Source: Haladaptatus cibarius D43
GTDB lineage: Archaea > Halobacteriota > Halobacteria > Halobacteriales > Haladaptataceae
NCBI RefSeq assembly: GCF_000710615.1
Contig: NZ_JDTH01000002.1
Location: forward strand, 1,666,082 to 1,730,081
Reading direction: 5' to 3'
DNA: 64,000 nt
The notes under the pieces were generated by a model, which saw nothing but the letters and a program-made list of their open reading frames with translations, searched no databases and was not told where the DNA came from. Both the position numbers and the translations under genes were made by a program. Below are positions 17,758-26,891 of the stretch, one piece after another (position 1 is the stretch's first letter; every line of letters begins with the position of its first letter).

Positions 17758-18408
17758 TTACCACGCCGACCAAGCGGTCGAACTCTCGTCCTCGGCGTAG
17801 ATGCGCTTTACGTCCTTTGCGATGACCGTGTCGCCGTCGAAATCCAGTCGGTCGTGATTGTAGCCGCTCGCGTCGTCCGTGACGAGGATGCCGTCGATGG
17901 TGAACTCCTCGTTCGCCAACTCCTCGGTCTCGCCGACGACGAACTCGTAGTCGCCCGGAATGTTCACCTTGACCCCGCGGGAGTTGTCTCGGCGACCGTC
18001 GTTCGGATGAATCGTCACGTTGACAGAGACGTTGTCCACTGCGCGCGTCCAGATGGTTTCGACATCCTCCGCCACCGAGTCCTCGACGCGGCGGTTTTTG
18101 TCCTGTTCGAGGCTCGTGATTCTGACCACGAAGATGGCCTCGTCGGTTTCGAGGACGAACTCCTCGCCAACCGCCAGCGTTTCTTCGACCGGCACGTCGG
18201 CCTTCGCGGAGAACGACTCGCCCTCTTGGGAGACGATAACGTCGATTTCCTCGGTCTGTACGCGTTCGATTTTCGTCTTGTGGACGTGACTGCACTCGGT
18301 ACAACGAACCGTCGCTTGGCCACCCGGTTTGAGGACCTCGTGGACGGTTTCGGCGTTGGGGGAACAGGATGGGCAAACCACTGCCACACGTTCCGCTGTT
18401 TCGCTCAT
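17758..18408 (-). CDS. HVO_0476-type zinc finger protein
   Basis: 216 residues from ATG 18408 (MSETAERVAVV). A zinc ribbon CPSCSPNAETVHEVL...VRCTECSHVH lies at the N-terminus, then beta-rich domains with an acidic surface. This matches a family conserved across Halobacteria and named after Haloferax HVO_0476. An upstream ATG at 18471 would add 21 residues overlapping the neighbouring stop. Its coupling to pcm suggests a joint role in protein maintenance, which is inference. Confidence 0.8.
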   Translation of the reverse strand: MSETAERVAVVCPSCSPNAETVHEVLKPGGQATVRCTECSHVHKTKIERVQTEEIDVIVSQEGESFSAKADVPVEETLAVGEEFVLETDEAIFVVRITSLEQDKNRRVEDSVAEDVETIWTRAVDNVSVNVTIHPNDGRRDNSRGVKVNIPGDYEFVVGETEELANEEFTIDGILVTDDASGYNHDRLDFDGDTVIAKDVKRIYAEDESSTAWSAW

Positions 18409-18470
18409 GTTCCGGTGTAGGGACTCAGGCCCTAAAAGTGCGTGGAGTTCGGGGAACGATTGGGAGGGCA

Positions 18471-18974
18471 CTACTTGTGGAACGTCTCTTCGTAGACGAC
18501 GCCACTGCCATCTTTGACATGCTTAGCGATGATTTTCGACGGGAGGTTCGACTCGAAGTCCACGGAGACTGTGTACGGAACGATTGCGATTTCTAGCATG
18601 CAAATGTCTTGGTGGGTGTAATCGTCGAAGACGACAACTGTGAGCGTGTCCGCTGATTCGTCGTAGCGAAGCGATTTGAGTTTCGTCTCCTTGCACGACC
18701 GACTGCCGCTTTTGACCCGCCCGAGTACACCAACCTGCTTTCCGACCGTATCAAATTCGACTTCAGCGCGGTGGGCGAACCGCTCGTCGGGGTCGTAGCT
18801 CCCGTCACCAAATCGGTCGTGGGCGTCAACCAGTTCGAATCGGTGTCCGGTTATCGGCGGTTCAGTCCGGACAGAGAACTCCTTCTTACGGCGATAATCG
18901 AGTCGCTGAGCGACGGCGGCCGTTCCGCCGACGAGCGGAACGGCGAGTCCTGCGAGGAGGACACGACGATTCAT
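18471..18974 (-). CDS. Secreted or membrane-anchored hypothetical protein
   Basis: 167 residues. The N-terminus MNRRVLLAGLAVPLVGG has a twin-arginine-like start and a hydrophobic stretch, followed by an acidic beta-rich domain with two cysteines (SRSCKETKL and QDICMLEIA) that may form a disulfide. No lipobox. I do not recognise a family. Confidence 0.65.
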   Translation of the reverse strand: MNRRVLLAGLAVPLVGGTAAVAQRLDYRRKKEFSVRTEPPITGHRFELVDAHDRFGDGSYDPDERFAHRAEVEFDTVGKQVGVLGRVKSGSRSCKETKLKSLRYDESADTLTVVVFDDYTHQDICMLEIAIVPYTVSVDFESNLPSKIIAKHVKDGSGVVYEETFHK

Positions 18975-19076
18975 ACCAACTATTCGTCTGTCGTGAATTA
19001 ATGCTTTTGCGGTGAGTAAAACGACTACTGCGGCTTTCGAGTCGAGTGTTCGTCCTGTCGAGTTTGACCGCCGAAC

Positions 19077-19409
19077 TTACCCTTCGAAATACAGATGGTA
19101 ATGGTTCGCACAGCCCGGATTGAACTCCGCACCACACTCGGGACACCGAGATTCACAGCCCAGATATTCGGCAATCGTCAGTTCGGAACCGCAAACTCCG
19201 CACAGCACCGCCTCCGCATCGCGCTGATTTTCCGGCCACGTCTCTCGCGGATGGTTGGCCACTTCGTCGTGACACCGAAAACAGGGATAATAGTCGTTAC
19301 AGCACGGAAACCGAATCGCAATCACGTCTCGTTCCGTGTCGTAATGGGAGCATCGTGTCTCTTCGTCTACTTCGACGCCGTGAACTTCGGTTCCGTAGAT
19401 AGTCGGCAT
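19077..19409 (-). CDS. CHY zinc finger protein
   Basis: 110 residues from ATG 19409 (MPTIYGTEVHGVEVDEE). Successive Cys/His motifs CSHY, FPCCNDYYPCFRCHDE, CGVCGSEL, CESRCPECGAEFNPGC, then NHYHLYF form the CHY zinc-binding fold. Archaeal and yeast members (Hot13-like) are linked to zinc or redox handling. A longer frame extends upstream but overlaps the aminopeptidase gene. Confidence 0.88.
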   Translation of the reverse strand: MPTIYGTEVHGVEVDEETRCSHYDTERDVIAIRFPCCNDYYPCFRCHDEVANHPRETWPENQRDAEAVLCGVCGSELTIAEYLGCESRCPECGAEFNPGCANHYHLYFEG

Positions 19410-19422
19410 CTGTTGACCGATT

Positions 19423-20367
19423 TTAGGGCCGCGGCAGTTCGACTTCTTCACCGTCTGCGTACACTGTCGGGTCACGAATGATGCCGTCGAGATGGAGCGG
19501 AGCGTCCGTGTCGCCGCCGATTCCCGCGTCGTCGCCGATTGCGATGTGAACCGTACCGCCAGCCTTCTCGTCCAGCAGGACGGAACCGACGAGTTCCGTG
19601 ACCGCGACGTTCGTCCCGATACCGAGTTCGGCGAGGTTGTAGGCGTCCTGCCCGACTTCCTCCGCGGCGGTTTCGACCTGCGAGCGAATTTCGTCGTCGC
19701 TGATTTCGGTGACGTAGCCGTCTTCGACCTCAAATTCGAGCGTCTGGCCGTCTTCGAGTAATCCGTGCGGGCGCATCGTACCGTCCACGACGTAGTGGCC
19801 GTTCACGTTCTCGGGGCTGACGAACACCTCGCCAGCGGGGAGGTTGGTGAAGTCGCCGGGGTCGTGACAGAGGCCGGTGTCGTCGTACCATTCGCGGTCG
19901 CCGGGTTCGAAGGTAATGTCGGTTCCCATGTCGGTCGTGACGCGGATTTCCTGCGCGCCTTCGACCTGCGCGAGCACGTCCTGACAGTGTTGGTCGATGG
20001 TTTCGTAGTCGGCCGAAAGGCCCGTAACCATGACTTCTTCCGTGATTCCGGGGAGGGTTGCCGCTCGCGTGCCCGCCTCGTTTGCCTTGCCGCGTGCGCG
20101 AGTGTGGCTGAGGCTTTTCGTGGTGGGGGCGAGGAACACGTCCGCGCCAGCCATCGCGGCGGCGACGGGTTCCGGTGGTTCCTCGCCGTGCTGATTGCCG
20201 ACCGGGTAGCGCACGATGACGACATCGTCCGTGATTTCGCTGGCCGCGTCGTACAGCGCCTTGCCGATGTCCCACCGCTTGTCGTCGGTGATGACTGCAC
20301 AGCTTTCGTCCGACTGGAGGGCCATACACTGCTCCACGGCCGTCTTCGCCGCGTCGTCCAAACTCAT
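19423..20367 (-). CDS. Leucyl aminopeptidase-family metallopeptidase (AmpS/T, M29-like)
   Basis: 314 residues from ATG 20367 (MSLDDAAKTAVEQC). Typical segments are APTTKSLSHTRARGKANEAG, TTDMGTDITFE, NLPAGEVFVSPE, then ELGIGTN and HIAIGDDAGIGG near the C-terminus where the metal ligands of M29-type aminopeptidases sit. Cytoplasmic. It likely trims peptide N-termini; specificity not predictable. The next gene downstream on the same strand is the CHY finger, 13 bases away. Confidence 0.83.
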   Translation of the reverse strand: MSLDDAAKTAVEQCMALQSDESCAVITDDKRWDIGKALYDAASEITDDVVIVRYPVGNQHGEEPPEPVAAAMAGADVFLAPTTKSLSHTRARGKANEAGTRAATLPGITEEVMVTGLSADYETIDQHCQDVLAQVEGAQEIRVTTDMGTDITFEPGDREWYDDTGLCHDPGDFTNLPAGEVFVSPENVNGHYVVDGTMRPHGLLEDGQTLEFEVEDGYVTEISDDEIRSQVETAAEEVGQDAYNLAELGIGTNVAVTELVGSVLLDEKAGGTVHIAIGDDAGIGGDTDAPLHLDGIIRDPTVYADGEEVELPRP

Positions 20368-20500
20368 GTGCTGAGGATTGCCTTCCAAGGTGGTTAGATG
20401 TTCCCTTTCTTTCCGTTCTATCTTACTCGCGTGTGAGTTAGATTCCGAGACGAATGGCTCGAAACGGTTTTAATGGCGGGCGTTGGACCTGCGGATGTAC

Positions 20501-21514
20501 ATGCTACAGGTCGGCATCAACGGGTACGGGACTATCGGGAAACGAGTCGCTGACGCTGTCCGGGCGCAACCGGATATGGAGGTCGTGGGGGTCGCAAAAA
20601 CCCGACCCAACTTCGAAGCCGAGGGAGCCGTCGAAAACGGCTATTCGCTCTACGCCGCAATCGAGGAGCGCGCGGAACTGTTCGACGAAGCAGGAATCGA
20701 ACTGGCCGGTATGGTCGAAGAGATGGTCGAAAAGGCCGATGTGGTCGTTGACGCCTGCCCGTCCGGCATCGGCGCGGACAACAAATCGCTGTACGAAGAG
20801 TACGACACGCCCGCACTCTATCAGGGTGGCGAGGACGCGGACGTTGCCGACGTGAGTTTCAACGCGCGCGCCAACTACGAGGAAGCCGTGGACGCACAGC
20901 ACGTCCGCGTCGTTTCGTGCAATACGACCGGACTATCGCGTCTCATTGCGCCACTCCGTGAGGAGTACGGCGTCGAGAAGGTTCGTGCAACGCTCGTCCG
21001 ACGTGGTGGCGACCCGGCCCAGACCGGTCGCGGCCCAATCAACGACATCGTGCCGAATCCGGTGAAACTGCCGTCGCACCACGGCCCGGACGTGAAAACC
21101 ATCTTCCCCGACTTGTCAATCGACACGCTCGGACTGAAGGTTCCGGCGACGCTGATGCACATGCACAGCGTCAACGTCTCGCTCGAATCCGAACCGGATG
21201 CGGAGGAAGTTCGTAAACTGCTCGAAAGTCAGTCGCGCATCTTCGTCGTTCCGGAGCGAATGGACATCGACGGCGCTGGCAAACTCAAAGAGTACGCCAT
21301 GGACAGAGGGCGGCCGCGGGCCGACCTCTGGGAGAACTGCCTCTGGGGCGAGTCGGTGTCGATGGAAGGCAACGACCTCTACCTCTTCCAAGCGATTCAT
21401 CAAGAGAGCGACGTGGTTCCCGAAAACGTCGATGCAATTCGCGCCGTCACGAACAGCGCGGACGCCCGCGAGAGCATCCAGACGACGAACGACGCGCTTG
21501 AAATCGGGTTCTAA
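20501..21514 (+). CDS. gap: Type II glyceraldehyde-3-phosphate dehydrogenase (archaeal)
   Basis: 337 residues from ATG 20501 ([20 protein letters not shown]). NAD(P)-binding GxGxxG at the N-terminus and catalytic Cys in [12 protein letters not shown] (near residue 140), then [16 protein letters not shown], characteristic of the archaeal type. It interconverts glyceraldehyde 3-phosphate and 1,3-bisphosphoglycerate. Where haloarchaea also have a bacterial-type GAPDH, the archaeal enzyme works mainly in gluconeogenesis. A TTTTAA box near 20468 fits a near-leaderless start. Confidence 0.96.
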   Translation: MLQVGINGYGTIGKRVADAVRAQPDMEVVGVAKTRPNFEAEGAVENGYSLYAAIEERAELFDEAGIELAGMVEEMVEKADVVVDACPSGIGADNKSLYEEYDTPALYQGGEDADVADVSFNARANYEEAVDAQHVRVVSCNTTGLSRLIAPLREEYGVEKVRATLVRRGGDPAQTGRGPINDIVPNPVKLPSHHGPDVKTIFPDLSIDTLGLKVPATLMHMHSVNVSLESEPDAEEVRKLLESQSRIFVVPERMDIDGAGKLKEYAMDRGRPRADLWENCLWGESVSMEGNDLYLFQAIHQESDVVPENVDAIRAVTNSADARESIQTTNDALEIGF

Positions 21515-21520
21515 CCGGGC

Positions 21521-21556
21521 ATCCGAGCGGATCTTCTCGGATTCCGTTTTCTCATT
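21521..21556 (+). terminator. Intrinsic terminator after gap
   Basis: Perfect 7-bp stem ATCCGAG (21521-21527) and CTCGGAT (21536-21542) with an 8-base loop, followed by TCCGTTTTCTCATTTT. It starts 7 bases after the GAPDH stop. Confidence 0.7.
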
Positions 21557-22005
21557 TTGTTTATCGCGCAATTCGCCGGTTCGACAACCGTTCTGGCTAC
21601 AGAACTACTGCGAAGACCAACCGCATTCAAGACCGGTATTCGCCAATTTCCAGCATGTGAGACGGTAACATGAGTCGTTCGTATGTTTCGTTACGGTTCC
21701 GCATCCGTCAATTCGGTCGTTCGAAAGGGGAGACAATGCGCTCGTTTCGGTAGTCCTATCTGCACTTATTCGAGTGCGTACCACCGATTTTCTGTATTAC
21801 TCCCGATTAGGGCGAAATTCGGTCGTTCGTGAAACGAGCGAACGGACTCAACGGTGGTGGCCATTCATTTACACATCGGGCGATGGCGTGAGATGGGTGG
21901 GGCGAACAGCACGGTTCGCCGGATACAAGTCCGGAGGTTCGCTTTCGGAACTGACGGCATCCGTGCACGTTCGACATGCAGTCTCTCCCGCCCGGAGAGA
22001 AAACA
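21557..22005. other. Intergenic region without recognised gene
   Basis: 449 bases, AT-richer than the flanks. It holds two related motifs TCGGTCGTTCG (near 21712 and 21831), the second inside a small hairpin (CGTTCG/CGAACG). No frame gives a convincing protein. The last 100 bases are the leader or promoter of the small secreted protein gene. Confidence 0.5.
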
Positions 22006-22311
22006 ATGAAAAAAGCACTTCGCATCACGATTGCGCTGGCCGTTGTGGCAAGCCTGTTCGCTGTCGGGTTCACGGGCATGGCCGCGGCAGACGACGAACA
22101 GAAACAGAGCAGTTGGCAGTACGCGGACTCCGACGTTGACCAGAAGCAGTACGTGAACCAGCAGAACTTCAACAAGCAGGACGACAACTACGCCATCGCT
22201 GTGAAAGGTAACGCAGAAGCGACTCAGGCGAACAAGCAGGCCAACATCAACGTCCAGTACGCTGACTCCGAAGCCGAGAACGAGAACAAGCAGTTCCAGT
22301 GGTGGGACTAA
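22006..22311 (+). CDS. Small secreted Gln/Asn-rich repeat protein
   Basis: 101 residues from ATG 22006, with a clear Sec signal peptide (MKKALRITIALAVVASLFAV, cleavage near AAA-DDEQ). The mature part of about 70 residues is dominated by Q, N, K, D and aromatic residues, with two imperfect repeats centred on QYADSDVDQKQ and QYADSEAENENKQ and QANKQANINV between them. This spacing resembles curlin-type amyloid repeats, but I cannot assign a family. It has no cysteines. The upstream in-frame ATG at 21976 adds ten residues and is unlikely. Confidence 0.7.
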   Translation: MKKALRITIALAVVASLFAVGFTGMAAADDEQKQSSWQYADSDVDQKQYVNQQNFNKQDDNYAIAVKGNAEATQANKQANINVQYADSEAENENKQFQWWD

Positions 22312-22461
22312 CTTCCTTGTCACGGTACTGAACTAACCAAACACCAACCGACGCGGTTTCATTTTTCAGACGCCGAATCGAAGTTCGTCCAGCACGTTCG
22401 ATAGCGGCGCGTTCGCGGGGGCGTCCAAAACCTTTTGCCCGGGAGGGGCTTACTGTTCTGC

Positions 22462-22854
22462 ATGCGACGAGACGACCGCGACGACCCCTTCGACGACCTC
22501 TTCCGCGAAATCGAACGCATGATGAACGATATGATGGGCGGAAACGTCGATATGCAGGTCGATACTGGTACACCCGCCGGATTTGGGGCTGACACCCACG
22601 TCGATATTCACGAGGACGACGAACACGTTCGCGTCATCGCAGACCTCCCCGGCGTCGAAAAAGAGGACATCAACCTCAAATGCGACGGCGAGACGATGAC
22701 CATCAGCGCCGTCAGCGACCACCGCGAATACGACGAACGAATCTCGCTTCCAGCGCGCGTTGACGAACGCTCCGCGAAAGCGACGTACAACAACGGCGTC
22801 CTCGAAGTAACACTCGAAAAGACCGACGAATCGGCGAACATCAGCGTCGAGTAA
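22462..22854 (+). CDS. Hsp20/alpha-crystallin family small heat shock protein
   Basis: 130 residues from ATG 22462 (MRRDDRDDPFDDLFREIERM). N-terminal helix rich in Met and acidic residues, then the alpha-crystallin domain: HVRVIADLPGVEKEDINLKC, ISLPARVDE and ATYNNGVLEVTLEK. ATP-independent holdase. The C-terminal tail lacks a clear IxI motif (ends ANISVE), which may weaken oligomerisation. Confidence 0.92.
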   Translation: MRRDDRDDPFDDLFREIERMMNDMMGGNVDMQVDTGTPAGFGADTHVDIHEDDEHVRVIADLPGVEKEDINLKCDGETMTISAVSDHREYDERISLPARVDERSAKATYNNGVLEVTLEKTDESANISVE

Positions 22855-22865
22855 TTGGAAAACGG

Positions 22866-23732
22866 TTACCGGCGAGTCGTCCGGACGAGTTCGGCGAGGC
22901 GGTCGTAAAATCCGTCCTCGTACTTCGTCTCCGCGTCGATGGTCGGACGGGCGTTCGTCTCGTTCACGACGATTCGGTCGCCTGTGTCGAGTAAATCGAC
23001 GCCGCAGAACGAAATATCGAGCGCTTCCGCTGTTTTCTCCGCGATTTCTCTGTGTTCTTCCGGCAGGGAGATTCCGCGCGCTTCCGCGCCGCGATGGACG
23101 TTGTGTTTCCAGCGACCCTCGGCCAGCGCATCGTTCGGCAGTCGGCGCTCGACTGCGCCGACGTACTCGCCATCGACAACCATCGCGCGGTAGTCGGTTG
23201 CACCCTGAAGATACTCCTGTACGAGAAACGATTTGTCCCCGGTCGCGCGGTAGTCGTGGACGAGGTTCAGATAGTCCACGACGCCGAGGAAGGAATCTAT
23301 GTCATCCACTTTTGCGATGCCAGTTCCTCGCGTCGTCGAGTTGGGTTTGATGACCACCGGGGGGTCGAACCGCGCAAAGATTTCCCGGCGGTCGCTCTCT
23401 TCGACCGGGTTCGACACCATCGCGGTCTTCGGAACTGGAATCCCCGCTTTTCCGAGTCGGACGATGACCCCGGCTTTGTTCCGCGACGTGAGCACTGCTT
23501 CGCGTCCGTTAACCCACGGAACCGAGAGCAGGGCATCGACCACGCCGCCCTCCATCATTCGGGAAGGATAGACGAATCCCACATCGAACTCGTCCGGCGT
23601 CCACGGCGGGTCGGCGAGGTCGAATGTCCGCGCCTCGTTCGGGACGTGGTGTGCGTTGATTCCTCGTTCTTCGAGTGGGTCACGCATTCGTTCGAACGTC
23701 TGTTTTCGGTACGCAACCGCCAAGTTCAGCAT
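22866..23732 (-). CDS. RimK-like ATP-grasp ligase
   Basis: 288 residues. N-terminal pre-ATP-grasp domain, then the ATP-grasp core: VVIKPNSTTRGTGIAKV (lysine plus glycine loop), FLVQEYLQG, and the metal-binding GVDLLDTGDRIVVNETNARP near the C-terminus. RimK/LysX-type enzymes join an amino acid to a carboxylate. The substrate here is unknown; no lysine or arginine biosynthesis genes are adjacent. Confidence 0.82.
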   Translation of the reverse strand: MLNLAVAYRKQTFERMRDPLEERGINAHHVPNEARTFDLADPPWTPDEFDVGFVYPSRMMEGGVVDALLSVPWVNGREAVLTSRNKAGVIVRLGKAGIPVPKTAMVSNPVEESDRREIFARFDPPVVIKPNSTTRGTGIAKVDDIDSFLGVVDYLNLVHDYRATGDKSFLVQEYLQGATDYRAMVVDGEYVGAVERRLPNDALAEGRWKHNVHRGAEARGISLPEEHREIAEKTAEALDISFCGVDLLDTGDRIVVNETNARPTIDAETKYEDGFYDRLAELVRTTRR

Positions 23733-23850
23733 TCGAGTGAGAATTTCGAGTTAAGCGTGAAAAAGACTGTTCTCGTTTTTCGATGTGGATTCGGAGTGGT
23801 TGAAAACTGATTGGAAGAGTAGAAAGCTATTGAGGTGGTTTCCGAGATGG

Positions 23851-24146
23851 AGCTAGCTGTTGCCGACTCCAATGAAACCGCAACCGCCCACACGCCTCCC
23901 CAACCGATTCCCTCACTCGCTGTCGCTCGTTCACTCATCCCTCGCGCGAACTCGGGCAGACCTTCGGACGTAAAGTCCTCAGCCCTGCCGACGCACGCGC
24001 CAGAGCGGATGTGAAAATTCTCGAAAATCGAATTTGCCATGTGGCGCGCGCTGGTGGGACTTCGAGGACATCACGTCCGAGAAGTCCCATCGAAGTCGCG
24101 AGCGCGGTGGCGGTGCGGTCATTTGTTGTCGTGACTACCTAGCGCT
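23851..24146. repeat. MITE-like dispersed repeat, copy 1
   Basis: Non-coding element matching the one at 44801-45040. Shared parts are GACTCCAAT-AAACCGC, CCCACAC-CCTCCCCAACCGATTCC, CATCCCTCGC, CTGCCGACGCACGC and the right end GTCGTGA-TACC-AGC. The ends are imperfect inverted repeats: left AGCTAGCTGTTGCCGAC, right GTCGTGACTACCTAGCGCT. This copy has an extra internal palindrome (GGGACTTC...GAAGTCCC, 24057-24098). The remaining 23733-23850 and 24147-24275 hold no gene that I see. Confidence 0.65.
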
Positions 24147-24275
24147 ATTATTAAGAACACACTTCATCACAGGATAACGACTACATCCCAATCGAAACGA
24201 AAAATCAAATCTGTCGCTTAAACCCGTCGCTGACGACGAAACCAGCACGTCGAAAAAGTGGTCGAGGGGGTCAGT

Positions 24276-24806
24276 TTAGCTGATAAGCTCTTTCTCACCG
24301 CGCTCGACGACGATTCGGCACGGCGGGGAAACCTTGTTGTACGCACGGCGGAAGGCGTCCTTGACGGCGTCTGCGTCCTCGACTTCACACCATGCGGTGA
24401 AGAGGCGCTCGCCGTTCTGGATTCGCGCCGCGGTGCCGACTGGTTTTCCGAACGCCTGTCGCATTCCGTCGGAAACGCGGTCTGCACCCGCACCGGTCGC
24501 CTGCTTGTTCTCGCGCAGGACGTGGTGTGGGAACTTGCGCAGAATCATCTTGTAGCCGGTTTCGCCGATGTTCTTCAGCAGATAGCGGTTTGCCGAGAGA
24601 CGGGAGGCCTCCAGCGCGCCGTGGCGAATCTGGCACTCCTCTTCGAGGACGAGGGAGATTTGGACGGGGTAGCTGTCCTCGTCTTCTCCAACGTCGCCCA
24701 TCTTGTGCTGTGCAATCTTCGAACCCGGGATACCCGTGATGTATTCGCGTCGCGTGTACGGGGGCTTTCGAATCTCCCGGTACATTGAGGCAGGTTTGTC
24801 GGACAT
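24276..24806 (-). CDS. rpl10e: 50S ribosomal protein L10e
   Basis: 176 residues, the archaeal/eukaryotic L10e (uL16) that contacts the 5S rRNA and the A-site tRNA. Diagnostic stretches are [15 protein letters not shown] at the start, the [18 protein letters not shown] core, [24 protein letters not shown] (the conserved loop), and [12 protein letters not shown]. Confidence 0.97.
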   Translation of the reverse strand: MSDKPASMYREIRKPPYTRREYITGIPGSKIAQHKMGDVGEDEDSYPVQISLVLEEECQIRHGALEASRLSANRYLLKNIGETGYKMILRKFPHHVLRENKQATGAGADRVSDGMRQAFGKPVGTAARIQNGERLFTAWCEVEDADAVKDAFRRAYNKVSPPCRIVVERGEKELIS

Positions 24807-24866
24807 AGTTACTACTGAAGTCTGATGGTCAGGCCGTGAATAAACCCTTCGAAGCGAGTTCGACGC

Positions 24867-25481
24867 TCACTGGACGAAATCCCGAACGAACCGGTCGGGA
24901 ACGTAGCCCAACATCGACGCTGGAATCCGCCCGACCAGCCATTCCGCCGCGACCACCATTTGCTTTCGGAGCAGAGCGTACACGCCCGAAACGAGCACGA
25001 AGAGGATGACGAGGGTTTGAATCGTCCCGTCGTAGAGGACGAGACTCGGGAGCGCGACGAAGAAACCCAACGCGAAATCCTCGGGCGCGCCGTCGTACCG
25101 AATCCAGCGACGGGGCGGAATCCACCGGCCGCGGAAGTGGTCGTACACCGCACGCTCGGATTCACCGAGCCACGGTTTCAGCTCCAGTCCGCCGCCGAAG
25201 GCGTCCGAGACGGAGTGAACTGCCGCGGAGAGAAGGAAGACGGCGACTGCGACAGTCCATGTTGTCGAAACGAATATCGCAATCACGAGTGCTGCTGCTC
25301 CAGCGACCGAAAAATACACCGGAAAGTGGAGCGTTTTTCGGTGGCCCGAGTAGAGGTCGAAGTCAGGGAAGAGCCCGCCGAAAAGTCCCGCGAAGACCGC
25401 AACCGGAGCGGACTCCGGCGCGATCAGCAGGGTGACGCTTCCGAGAAGCACGCCGACAAGGGCGTGCGTCGTTGCCATCAT
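24867..25481 (-). CDS. Membrane-bound metal-dependent hydrolase (YdjM/DUF457 type)
   Basis: 204 residues with four to five TM helices. The family signature is visible: MMATTHALVGVLLGS (conserved His), GGLFPDFDLYSGHRKTLHF (Asp/His cluster at the membrane face), and AVHSVSDAFGGGLELKPW. Related LexA-regulated bacterial proteins have an unknown substrate. Two adjacent ATGs (25481, 25478) are possible starts. Confidence 0.78.
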   Translation of the reverse strand: MMATTHALVGVLLGSVTLLIAPESAPVAVFAGLFGGLFPDFDLYSGHRKTLHFPVYFSVAGAAALVIAIFVSTTWTVAVAVFLLSAAVHSVSDAFGGGLELKPWLGESERAVYDHFRGRWIPPRRWIRYDGAPEDFALGFFVALPSLVLYDGTIQTLVILFVLVSGVYALLRKQMVVAAEWLVGRIPASMLGYVPDRFVRDFVQ

Positions 25482-25536
25482 CGTGCCCCCGGTAGGCGAG
25501 GTTCACGTAAACACCTATCGGGGAAATCCGCTTTCG

Positions 25537-26250
25537 TCACTCCCGCGAATAATCCCAGCCGGTCACGTCGCTCGGCAGGATTTCCCCGTTGATGTGCCAC
25601 TCTCGCGGACGATACGCGACGACGAGGATACCGACGTAGAACGCGACGACAGTGGCGAGAACGACGCCGCCGGGCATCCACGCGATTGCGGCAGTGCGAG
25701 GCCACTGCCCACCCGAAGCGTAGGCCGTCAGGTGGAACACCCACGCCGCGAGTAGCACCAAAAAGAGTGGCGCGTACACGCGTCGGAGACGGTGCGCGAG
25801 CGCCTCCTCCAGCGAGACCTTCATCTTCGGTATACGGTAATCCTCGCTCAACTTCTGTCGCCAGTCTTCGTCCACGACGCCCGCCGAATCGTCGAGTCCC
25901 AAGGCAAACACGTTCTGCTGAAGCATCCGAACCCGGGAGCGCCAGATATCGTAGGCGCGATACCGACGCGCCTCGATGAGCAGGAAGATGCTGACCGTGA
26001 CGATGGCGAGCAACACGATGTAATGTGGATTGCTCCGATTCGAAAACGCCCACGTGAGGATGGCCGCCATCAGCGTAATCGCCCAGTTGCTCGTTCTGTC
26101 GAGCCGCTCCCGCCAGAACTTCATGCGATGAATCTCACCACGATAGAGATGGGCCAACGCCGAACTCGGACCCATGTTCGTTTCGAGCAATCCTGCACCA
26201 ACCTCCGGGTCGCACATTTCCGGTGATTCAGGGTTTTTCTGGTCGCTCAT
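25537..26250 (-). CDS. DUF2270 integral membrane protein
   Basis: 237 residues. Soluble N-terminus, then HLYRGEIHRMKFWRERLDRTSNWAI, two TM helices (residues 57-95), a charged cytoplasmic loop RVRMLQQNVFAL and EDWRQKLSEDYRIPKMKVSL, then two more TM helices. This matches DUF2270, a conserved haloarchaeal and bacterial family of unknown function. It ends close to the hydrolase gene (55-base gap), same strand. Confidence 0.8.
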   Translation of the reverse strand: MSDQKNPESPEMCDPEVGAGLLETNMGPSSALAHLYRGEIHRMKFWRERLDRTSNWAITLMAAILTWAFSNRSNPHYIVLLAIVTVSIFLLIEARRYRAYDIWRSRVRMLQQNVFALGLDDSAGVVDEDWRQKLSEDYRIPKMKVSLEEALAHRLRRVYAPLFLVLLAAWVFHLTAYASGGQWPRTAAIAWMPGGVVLATVVAFYVGILVVAYRPREWHINGEILPSDVTGWDYSRE

Positions 26251-26484
26251 AGCAATCTCGGGGATTCGCGCCCCGTGTTCATAGTAGTAGTATTGTTCTG
26301 TATAGTCAAAACCGTGGCGATTCGATGAACAGGTTCAATCGAAGACTCTCGACGGTTTGTTATCGCATCAGACTGAACCCGTGTAACAACTGGTATACAG
26401 GTAAAACTGATGGCGGTCGCACCGCTCTCCGTCATTGCTCACTGAAGAAAATGTGGTACTATTCGATAAACAGCAGTAACCGAT

Positions 26485-26679
26485 TTACAGGCGCGTGACG
26501 TTCGTCGCGCGCGGTCCTTTTGGTGCCTGTTCGATGTCGAATTCGATTTCCGTTCCCTCTTCGAGGTCTTCGCCGCCAACGTCTTCCATGTGGAAGAAAA
26601 CGTCCTCGTCCGCGTCCTCAGTCGAGATGAAACCGTAGCCGCCAGTGTCGTTGAAGAAATCAACTTTGCCTTTCGCCAT
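26485..26679 (-). CDS. cspA: Cold shock domain protein, copy 1
   Basis: 64 residues, a single five-stranded OB fold with RNP1 TGGYGFIS and RNP2 DVFFHMED. It binds single-stranded RNA/DNA and keeps mRNAs open. It differs from the copy at 26892 at only two residues (K5N, E25D). The minus-strand promoter TATTATCC lies about 33 bases upstream. A 7-bp inverted repeat CCATGGA/TCCATGG (26732-26751) lies further upstream. Confidence 0.95.
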   Translation of the reverse strand: MAKGKVDFFNDTGGYGFISTEDADEDVFFHMEDVGGEDLEEGTEIEFDIEQAPKGPRATNVTRL

Positions 26680-26861
26680 TGCTTTTGGATAAACTGGTGC
26701 CTCACGGATAATACTTCCGAGACAGGTTATACCATGGACGATGATCCATGGAACTCTCACCAGGCGGAATATTTCAGAATACCGTGCCACGCAAGCGATA
26801 CGCAGTACGCATCGCTACTCGGGGTAGAAAATATTCGACAGTAAAATCTTGATACGCTGTC

Positions 26862-26877
26862 GTCCGCGTTAGCGGAC
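26862..26877 (-). terminator. Hairpin terminator after cold-shock copy 2
   Basis: GTCCGC-GTTA-GCGGAC, perfect 6-bp stem with a tetraloop, 15 bases after the stop codon on the minus strand, followed some way on by a TTTTA stretch. Confidence 0.5.
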
Positions 26878-26891
26878 ACGTATTCCGAAAA

